DNA of 64,000 nucleotides from Clitoria ternatea (taxonomy: Eukaryota > Streptophyta > Magnoliopsida > Fabales > Fabaceae): the NCBI GenBank assembly GCA_037962975.1, contig CM075675.1, positions 108,960,718-109,024,717 on the forward strand, in the 5' to 3' direction. The position numbers were made by a program, and so were the translations under genes. A model generated the notes under the pieces. That model saw only the letters and a program-made list of their open reading frames with translations, ran no database searches and was not told the origin of the DNA. How positions within the stretch are numbered: position 1 is the first letter of the stretch; each line of letters begins with the position of its first letter. Shown piece after piece: positions 57,284 through 64,000 of this stretch.

Positions 57284-57384
57284 ATATTTTGATAAGAACC
57301 TTATTGAATGGCATAATGCATGGTATATATCACATTTCATGTTTGGAACCTTGCTGTTTGATATGTTTGAAGTTTTTGACTCCA
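57284..57384 (+). other. Spacer between pol and the third-ORF promoter
   Basis: Short AT-rich stretch without features; marks the change from coding sequence to the regulatory array. Confidence 0.6.
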
Positions 57385-57715
57385 TAATCGATTACATTGT
57401 TAATCCCAATCGATTACTAAGCTTCTGTTTCTAAGATAATCGATTAGAACTCACCCATAATCGATTACAATCATTCTGTTTCTAAGATAATCGATTATCC
57501 ATGATCCATAATCGATTACGAAGCTTCTGTTTCAAGTTTAAAACGTTTCCTCTTCTTCATAATCGATTACCACATTGCTCCAATCGATTAGGACGATTCT
57601 GTTTCTAAACTAATCGATTACCCTAAGCCTATAATCGATTACCCTCTGTATGAAACGTTTGAAATTCCCCAGAAACAGTGATCTAATCGATTACCACCTG
57701 CCTAGTAATCGATTA
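57385..57715 (+). promoter_or_regulatory. TAATCGATTA array upstream of the third ORF
   Basis: Twelve palindromes start at 57385, 57407, 57437, 57458, 57488, 57509, 57560, 57581, 57611, 57632, 57684 and 57706; ten are exact TAATCGATTA and two are CAATCGATTA. Spacings are 22, 30, 21, 30, 21, 51, 21, 30, 21, 52 and 22 bp, the same set as in the LTR although the spacers are largely different (a TTCTGTTT word is shared). Confidence 0.82.
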
Positions 57716-57832
57716 GTATGCGTTCTGAAGAGTAAAATGCAACTTCCTAGGCTCACTCGAAACTCTCCCTCTCTTAACTCACTTCACTCCTTTCTAAACT
57801 CTCTTTCCTCCTTCCCAAACCTAATTCTCACC

Positions 57833-57838
57833 TATAAA
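57833..57838 (+). promoter_or_regulatory. Internal TATA box for the third ORF
   Basis: TATAAA in CACCTATAAATACCCC, 117 bp after the last palindrome and about 110 bp before the ATG. The surrounding and following sequence is strongly CT-rich, typical of plant core promoters and 5' leaders. Confidence 0.7.
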
Positions 57839-57945
57839 TACCCCTCCCTTCACCTTCTCATCTCACACCACCTCCTTTCTCCCAAACCTCTCTAAAACTC
57901 TCTAGCACTCATCTCTCTTCATCTCCTTCTTTTGCATTTTCCACC

Positions 57946-59061
57946 ATGTCTACTTCTAGAACTGTCAAGAGAGCTAGGTCCTCTGCAGCTCAAGCCCATA
58001 ACCCTCTTGACTTCTCAAGGTTCTTCTCTTCTCCCAGAGAACTTCAAAATTTTATGAAGAATTTTTCTGAAAGGGAGATTATGACCCCTCATTACACCGT
58101 TGCTGACACTTTTGACAACCCAAGCCTTACCTTCACCCAAAGCCTCAACCACTACAACCTCTTCCCCTTCTTATCCCTCAAAGAAGAAGAATACTATCCT
58201 GAGCTTATGAGAGTATTCTACTGCAACCTCCGCCTTGTCAATGGGATGGTTGAATCCAAGGTGAAAAACACCACCATCAAACTCTCAAATGCCCAATTTG
58301 CAGAAATTTCCAAACTGCCCCTCAACAATGCTGACTTTGATGGAGGCGAACCTGAGGATGAATGGGGTTTTAATCCCATCACTGCCCGCTGTTCTTTGTG
58401 GAAGCCGGCTCCTCCCATGAGCAACCACAAACTAGTTGGCCACTTGACCATGAACAACCGCCTGCTCCACTTCTTCTTGGTCAAGATGATTGTTCCCCGT
58501 GGTGGGAACTATGCTCTGGTTGAAGAGGATGATGTCCTCTTAATGTGGGCCATGCTGAACCACAAAGAGATCAACTGGGTTCAGTTGATCAAATTCCACA
58601 TGCGCCATGCCAAGGACCAGCAAAAGCTCCCTTATGGTATCCTCCTCACCAAAATTTTTAAATTCTGTGGTGTTGACTTGGCAGGGGAACTATCTGAGAA
58701 AGTGCCCCCAAGAGCTTGCATTGGCACTTCCCACCTCAATAAAATGGGCATGGTCAACATTGCTGGAATGTGGATTCTAAGGAGTGACCGGGAACATGGT
58801 GCCAACCCCTTTGCTGAACCTGCTGCTCCTCCTCCTCCTCCACCTCAACCACAAGCTGCACCATCAGCCTCTTCATCTGCACCCCAAGCAGACCCATTTG
58901 CATCTCTCTACGCCCATCTTGATCGCCGCTTCGATCGACTTGAAAACTCCCTCCAAGAGTTTTCAATGACCGAGCAACAACATTTTGAGATGATGCAGCA
59001 GCGTTATGAAGAGCTGGCTCACCAAATTGCAGAAATCCGCTTCTTCAACCCGGATAATTAG
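57946..59061 (+). CDS. Third ORF of the copia element (plant transposon-protein domain)
   Basis: Intact 371-residue frame; the ATG has a good plant context (CCACCATGTC). Residues about 30-250 resemble the 'putative plant transposon protein' domain (Pfam Transposase_32 as I recall it), with a YPELMRVFYCNL segment, a VKNTTIKLSNAQFAEI strand-rich stretch and LPYGILLTKIFKFCGV. A Pro/Ala-rich linker (about 285-315) leads to a C-terminal coiled coil (about 320-365). No signal peptide or membrane segment is seen, so it is not an envelope protein of the kind proposed for SIRE1. Function is unknown. Its own TATA box and palindrome array, and its intact state in a young element, suggest it is expressed and selected. 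Confidence 0.75.
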   Translation: MSTSRTVKRARSSAAQAHNPLDFSRFFSSPRELQNFMKNFSEREIMTPHYTVADTFDNPSLTFTQSLNHYNLFPFLSLKEEEYYPELMRVFYCNLRLVNGMVESKVKNTTIKLSNAQFAEISKLPLNNADFDGGEPEDEWGFNPITARCSLWKPAPPMSNHKLVGHLTMNNRLLHFFLVKMIVPRGGNYALVEEDDVLLMWAMLNHKEINWVQLIKFHMRHAKDQQKLPYGILLTKIFKFCGVDLAGELSEKVPPRACIGTSHLNKMGMVNIAGMWILRSDREHGANPFAEPAAPPPPPPQPQAAPSASSSAPQADPFASLYAHLDRRFDRLENSLQEFSMTEQQHFEMMQQRYEELAHQIAEIRFFNPDN

Positions 59062-59597
59062 ATTTTTAGTTATGTTTTGTTTAGCTGTTGGTTTCTTTTT
59101 GCTGTTTTCTGAATTTTGCATAATTTCACTTCTTGTATTTCCCATTTTTTCCAATTCAATAAAAGTATCTTATTTCAGTTTATATTATTTCTCTTCACTG
59201 CTCTAATTATTTTTGATGATTACAAAGGGGGAGAAGAATATATGTTCATATGTTGGATAATGCTCTGATACAAAAAAAAAATTTGGATAATTAAATATGG
59301 ATAATATTGATAGATGCTCTGACACTACAATTTTGAATATGTTCTGTTAACAAAATTTGAATAATTTTATCTAGTTATTAACTTCCTTTTGATAGGGGGA
59401 GAGTTATAGATAATAGACAATAGATAAAATGAGATAAGACATTGGCTGCTGAATGTGATTACTCTGATTTTTGAAATTGGTCATCTGCTATTTGAAAAAG
59501 AGATAATGTAGCAGAGTTATTTTTGCAAAAAGATAAAAGATAAGTCTATATTATTTAAACTAACAACCCTCAAGAGATGAACATAGTTGTCATCATC
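59062..59597 (+). other. Copia 3' untranslated region with extra purine tracts
   Basis: AT-rich and non-coding. It holds two additional purine tracts, AAAGGGGGAGAAGAA (about 59224-59238) and AGGGGGAGAG (about 59394-59403), that resemble the true tract next to the 3' LTR. Confidence 0.65.
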
Positions 59598-59611
59598 AAA
59601 AAGGGGGAGAA
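59598..59611 (+). other. Copia polypurine tract
   Basis: AAAAAGGGGGAGAA immediately before the TG of the 3' LTR. Confidence 0.9.
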
Positions 59612-61036
59612 TGTGTTTGAATATGTTAACAGGTCCAAAGATGTGCAAAGATTTTGATAATGACAAGCACTCTTGAAGAAACCGATGCAAAAACAAAGAC
59701 ATGAAATCAGAATTGAAGTAACAGCGAAGCTAATCGATTAGGCCATAGATGCTAATCGATTAGGAGCTTTCTGTTTTGGAATTAATTGCATCAGGTATGA
59801 AAGCTAATCGATTAGTAAGCCAAATAATCGATTAGGTACACACTGGAATTAAGGTAATCGATTATACACCAGAGACTAATCGATTACAACAATCAGAAAT
59901 GGGACAAAAATGCATCAGGTATGAAAGCTAATCGATTAAGGGAACCATATAATCGATTAGTGAGTCACTGGATTTAAGGTAATCGATTGCAAGACATGCT
60001 AATCGATTAGGATGCTGCGAAAACAAATTAAATGCATCAGGTACAGATGCTAATCGATTACAGGAAGTAAAATAATCGATTAGTGACTCTCTGACTTGAA
60101 GCTAATCGATTACAACGCGAGGGTGTAATCGATTACGCTAGTGGAAAAACAGATTTAAGTGGGAAACCAGGTCATGTCTCCACCATTCTTTAAATTTCCA
60201 CTAACTGCAACGGCTATGATGGACTAGGGCACTCCTCAACAGCTATCTTGGCTCTATAAATTGAAGAGGAAGACAAGCACAAACACACAACTAAGTAGCA
60301 ACAATTCATAGCTCTATTTTGTGCTTTGTAAGCCTATTTCTTGCATATTGTACTTTCACTTGTATATCCTCTCATCTTGAGAGATTAGAATTTGGGAGAG
60401 CTTTTCATTTGTATATCTGCTCTATTAAGAGAGTATATTGATTGTAAACACAAACTCCAAACACAAGATATTCACTCTAGGTTGAGTGGTTGTTCACTCT
60501 AGGTTGAGTGGTTACAAAGGTTGAGGATTCAATCTTTGGGATATTGTGAGATTGAGAGATTGGGTGGGTTGCCCTTATACTTGTGAGGATTGGGTTCTTG
60601 AGTGTGGGACACTAGGAAGCCGCAATTGCTCAAAGTTGTATCTCTAGTCTACAATAGTGGAAAATCCTCTAAGTGGGTTGCTTAGAGGCGAGACGTACAC
60701 CGGATTGGGTGGAACTCGTTACATCGGTTTGCAAGCTTCTCTTCCTTACTCCTTTTACTTTCATTTACTGCATATTTGTTGATTGGTATTGATTGGTTGA
60801 GAAGAGCTCACTTGAACTTGCTTAATTTGTTATACCTCTAATATTGCACACCAAGTGTTTGATAAATTGCTTCAGCAATATTTCTCATTATAGTGCATTG
60901 CTTGTTATCCTCCATTCTATTTCACTTGCATAATCTCACAATCTTGGTTATAAAATCAATTTCAAAGGTATTCCAATCAAAAGTTTTAAAACTCAATTCA
61001 CCCCCCCTCTTGAGTATTGAGGCCACTTGAACAACA
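59612..61036 (+). mobile_element. Copia 3' LTR
   Basis: 1425 bp, matching 51057-52480 except for two substitutions within the palindrome region and one extra C near 60751. The TAATCGATTA array is at 59731-60135 and the TATA box at 60255. Confidence 0.95.
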
Positions 61037-61041
61037 ATTAG

Positions 61042-61953
61042 TTAAGTTAGTTAGTTTAGTTAGATGCCTATATATATATTCATGTACATACTCTGTAAAG
61101 TGTGTGGAGACAGAGAATACATAGAACATAATCTTTTTCATTCTAAACTTCGAACATCTTACTACTTCATTTTCTCTCTCTAAACTCTCTCCTCCATGAC
61201 GTTCCACAATCCTTCGATGGAACTGAAGTCAATGGAGTTCTAAATCCCTAAGGTTGGGATTGTGAAGGTGAGCAATGGAGTCTTGAAGCTGTGAGCAAGT
61301 AGATCGACTTCTAGATCTTGAGGCGAACAAGCTGAGGAGTGGAGCAGAATCGCTAGATTGGCAAATCCAGAACTGATGAAGAACTTCGCTAGTGAGGAAT
61401 CATGGTTGAAGCTTAGGTAACTTCCAGCTTTCTAACTAGTTCAGGCCTAATCAATTTAGGTGAATAGTTAGAGTTCAACCTCCAATTTCGCATTAGATTC
61501 TTAGGTTAATCGAGCACTTAAGGAATTAAGGTTCATTGCTTAAGGATTAGTGTTTTTCACCTAAGGAATTAGGGAATAACCACAAGCGGATTGTCCTCTA
61601 GATTGTGAAGTTCGATTATACTTAATTGCATGTTTCTTGAGGAGATTGTGAGCCGAAGCAATCCTGACCTGTTTTCTATTAATCACTTTCCTCATTTCAC
61701 TTTAACTCTGTTTCTGAAAATACAAAAACAACTATAAACACTAAAACCATAAAAACCGAATGAACTTCATGTATTTTCTGTTGGTTCAGCTTGTACTAGT
61801 CCTAGATTGAGGTACTTACCACAATCCCTGTGGGACGATCAAATACACTACAATTTTAACGACTGGTGCGCTTGCCAAAGTGTAAATCCGAGAGTCACAT
61901 TTTATTTTACTAAGATTTTTACACCAAATTAATGGCTCAGGATTTCAGCATCA
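61042..61953 (+). mobile_element. Athila-like 5' LTR, right part
   Basis: Resumes after the ATTAG duplication. A TATA-like CTATATATATATT (from about 61068) lies some 30 bp inside this part, so the copia element sits just upstream of the Athila transcription start. The part ends in a GCATCA word before AGTTAATGGCGCC. Confidence 0.78.
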
Positions 61954-61979
61954 AGTTAATGGCGCCATTGCCGGGGATT
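61954..61979 (+). other. Athila-like primer-binding site
   Basis: TGGCGCCATTGCCGGGGA following the LTR, one base off the canonical Athila-lineage site. Confidence 0.85.
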
Positions 61980-62126
61980 GTTGAGTAATATCAACAATCC
62001 TTGGACCGGTACTAGACTGAACCATTTGCTTTTGTTTCTGTGTGCAGTCAATACGTATTTTTCTTAGTAGTTATTGTTTCAAGTAGTCGTAGCTGTGAGT
62101 TGCTTTGTCGTGTTAACAATTGTTGT

Positions 62127-64000
62127 ATGCAGTCAAGGAGTAGAGGAGAACCTTTCTTCTTTGATCCTGACATCGATTTGTTAGAACGTAGATTAAGAAA
62201 AGAGAAAAAGCAAAAAGAAGAAAAAGAAATGGAACAGAGGAGAGTTACACTAGGTGACTACTCCAGGCCGAATGAAGAAGGATCGCAAGCTAGCATCCTT
62301 AGGCCACCGATTGCAGCTAACAATTTTGAACTAAAACCAGCTTTACTGCAGCTGGTAAGAAATGAACAATTCGGAGGAAGTGAGGTTGAGGATCCAAATT
62401 TGCATTTAGCAACCTTCCTCCAAATTTGTGATACAGTAAAAATGAATGGGGTCCCTGAAGAAGCAATCCGACTAAGGTTGTTTCGATTTTTTCTAAGGGA
62501 CCGAGCAAAAGCCTGGTTGCAGAGTCAACCGAGAGGCAGTATTTCCACCTGGGAGGATTTGCAAAGGAAATTTTTGATTAAATACTTCCCTCCTTCTAAA
62601 TATGCAAAGCTGTGTAATGAAATCACATGTTTCCAGCAAAGAGAAGGTGAGTCCTTGATGGAAGCATGGGATAGGTATAAAGAAAGCTTGAGGAGATGTC
62701 CTCATCATTAGATTTCTGATGGACAGCAAGTGACTATTTTCTATAATGGTGTCAGGCCAGCTACCAGAGTCTTGATTGATGCCTCGGCTGGAGGCTCATT
62801 AACAACTAAAACTATAGAAGAAGCTATAGAGCTGATTGATGTGATGGCTTCTAATGAATACCTGATTAGTGAGAGGAACCAAGTCCCTAGGAGAGGAATA
62901 TTGGAATTAGAAGCACAAGATGCTTATCTGGCTCAGAGCAAATTAATGACTCAGGCTTTGGAAAAATTAAGCATTCAGATTTCAGAACTCCAAAAGCCGA
63001 GTCAAGTTTCTATGATCAGTTGTGACTTTTGTGGTGGAGACCATGAAAATGGAATGTGTGATCCAGTTGTGCCTTCCGAGCAAGTGAATTATATGGGGCA
63101 GCAACAGTATCAAAGGAATTATCCTTCTAATTCCTTCAATCCTAATTACAGGAGCCACCCCAATTTTTCCTGGCAGAAAGGTCCACATTTGAATCAGAAT
63201 ATCCCACCGAGTCAACCCACAAATAGACCACAACAACTTTCTTACCCTCCTGTTAAAGAAAAATCCAAACTCGAGAATGTACTTTCTCAGTTTATCCAGG
63301 CCACTCAGGCCAGTTTTAAGAATCAGGAAGCATCCATAAGAAATTTAGAAAATCAAGTAGGACAGCTTTCTAAACAATTAGCTGAGAGGCAAGCAGGCAA
63401 TTTCCCTAGAGATACCAAGGTAAATCCAAGGGAACATTGCAAGGCCATAATTACTAGGAGTGGAAAAATTATTTCTCCATCTCCGGGTCAAGAAATAAGT
63501 TCAGAAAAAGAAAAAGAAATAATACAAGAAACCGAGCAGGACAATAAAGATGAAGTAGAAAATAAAAATGAATCAGAAAAAGAAAAAGAAAATAAAGTCC
63601 ATCAAAAGAAAAAGAAAAAGGTTGATCTGATTCTGGAGGAAGCTTCTAAGCTGACTCCTGAAAAACTGAGGAATGCTCTATTTCCGCACAGGTTTAAAAA
63701 GCAAATAGAGGAGCAGAAGTTTGCTAGGTTCTTAGAGGTCTTCAAGAAACTTCACATTAATATCCCTTTTACTGAGGCATTGCAGGAGATGCCTTCCTAT
63801 GCAAAATTTTTAAAAGAACTATTGTCTAAGAAGAGGAAGCTTAGGGGGGATGAAATGATTACTCTCACTCAAGAGTGTAGCGCAATCATTCAAAAGAAAC
63901 TTCCCCAAAAGCTAGAGGATCCTAGATCTTTCACAATACCGTGTGCAATAGGGGATATTCATGTAGGAAGTGCTCTCTGTGATCTAGGAGCCAGTATAAA
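62127..64000 (+). pseudogene. gag: Athila-like gag and start of protease (one in-frame stop, runs off the window)
   Basis: The first good ATG is at 62127. Capsid similarity is clear (RAKAWLQSQPRGSISTWEDL, FFPPSK-like and ESLMEAWDRYK segments). A TAG at 62709-62711, right after CPHH, interrupts the frame, which then continues without further stops to the window end. It includes a zinc knuckle CX2CX3HX4C (63021-63059), a Gln-rich stretch, a Lys/Glu-rich stretch (63490-63640), and the protease motif with Asp at 63981-63983 (CDLGAS). The downstream part may still be open in the full element. Whether the stop is fixed or read through cannot be told here. Confidence 0.85.

Larger units (their letters stand above)
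51057..61036 (+). mobile_element. Young, apparently complete Ty1/copia element (SIRE/Maximus-like)
   Basis: 9980 bp with perfect ATTAG target duplications (51052-51056, 61037-61041) and LTRs of 1424 and 1425 bp that differ by two substitutions and one single-base indel by eye. It has a tRNA-iMet primer-binding site, intact gag and pol, an additional ORF downstream of pol with its own TATA box, and a purine tract. Size, long LTRs and extra 3' ORF fit the SIRE/Maximus lineage. Gag and pol lie in different frames. It is the youngest insertion in the window and could be autonomous. Confidence 0.93.
50104..64000 (+). mobile_element. Athila-like Ty3/gypsy element, left part
   Basis: Inserted in the minisatellite. 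The 5' LTR (50104-51056 plus 61042-61953, about 1.86 kb without its insert) is split by a copia element. A primer-binding site, gag and the beginning of protease follow; the rest lies outside the window, so completeness, 3' LTR and target duplication cannot be judged. The Athila assignment rests on the primer-binding site, gag sequence and the DLGAS protease motif. Confidence 0.85.

Noticed and set aside
57946..59061. Envelope-like gene as proposed for SIRE1
   Set aside because: No signal peptide or transmembrane segment is visible and the sequence resembles a plant transposon-protein domain instead.

Overview
The window is repeat-rich plant heterochromatin with no host gene that I can recognise. 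The mix of retrotransposon lineages (Tat/Ogre-like and Athila-like Ty3/gypsy, SIRE/Maximus-like Ty1/copia, and a Del/Tekay-like non-autonomous element), their primer-binding sites and the AT-rich satellite point to a flowering plant, most likely a legume. The genus is an inference, and no ribosomal, tRNA or conserved host gene is present to test it.

The ground state is one head-to-tail satellite array with a monomer of about 163-170 bp. It survives as four blocks (1-8988, 33690-42782, 43678-44541, 46301-50103; about 22.7 kb in total) split by later insertions. Monomers are organised into two higher-order repeats. HOR-I (1-6055 and 48.2-50.1 kb, period about 1.9-2.1 kb) has a G-rich 7-bp minisatellite (GGTAGCA-like) embedded in each copy. 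HOR-II (about 8.6 kb, then 33.7-42 kb) has a period of about 1.3-2.0 kb.

Four insertions interrupt the array. (1) 8989-33689, minus strand, target duplication CATGG: a decayed Tat-like gypsy element with two LTRs, a broken gag-pro-RT-RNaseH-aRNH-integrase frame, and an antisense accessory gene on the plus strand with its own TATA box and an intron. Nested in it are a LARD-type element (12282-22602, target duplication GTTGG) and a truncated Athila-like 5' LTR plus leader (24738-27955). (2) 42783-43677: a solo LTR related to the Tat LTR. (3) 44542-46300: a solo copia LTR (target duplication AACCC). (4) 50104 to the window end: an Athila-like element whose 5' LTR is split by a young copia element (51057-61036, target duplication ATTAG). 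That copia element has intact gag and pol plus a third ORF; its two LTRs differ at three positions by eye.

The most interesting signal is regulatory. The copia LTRs, the promoter of the copia third ORF and the solo copia LTR carry arrays of a 10-bp palindrome (TAATCGATTA or GAATCGATTC). The LARD and both Athila-like LTRs carry arrays of a different 10-bp dyad (CGCTCAAGCG type). All follow one spacing rule: pairs about 20-22 bp apart, with pair-to-pair gaps mostly near 30, 42-46 or 51 bp, close to whole turns of the helix. In the copia element the array lies about 118 bp upstream of a TATA box both in the LTR and in front of the accessory ORF. This looks like a shared binding grammar that coordinates the element's genomic and accessory transcripts. 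That function is inference; motifs and spacings are read directly.
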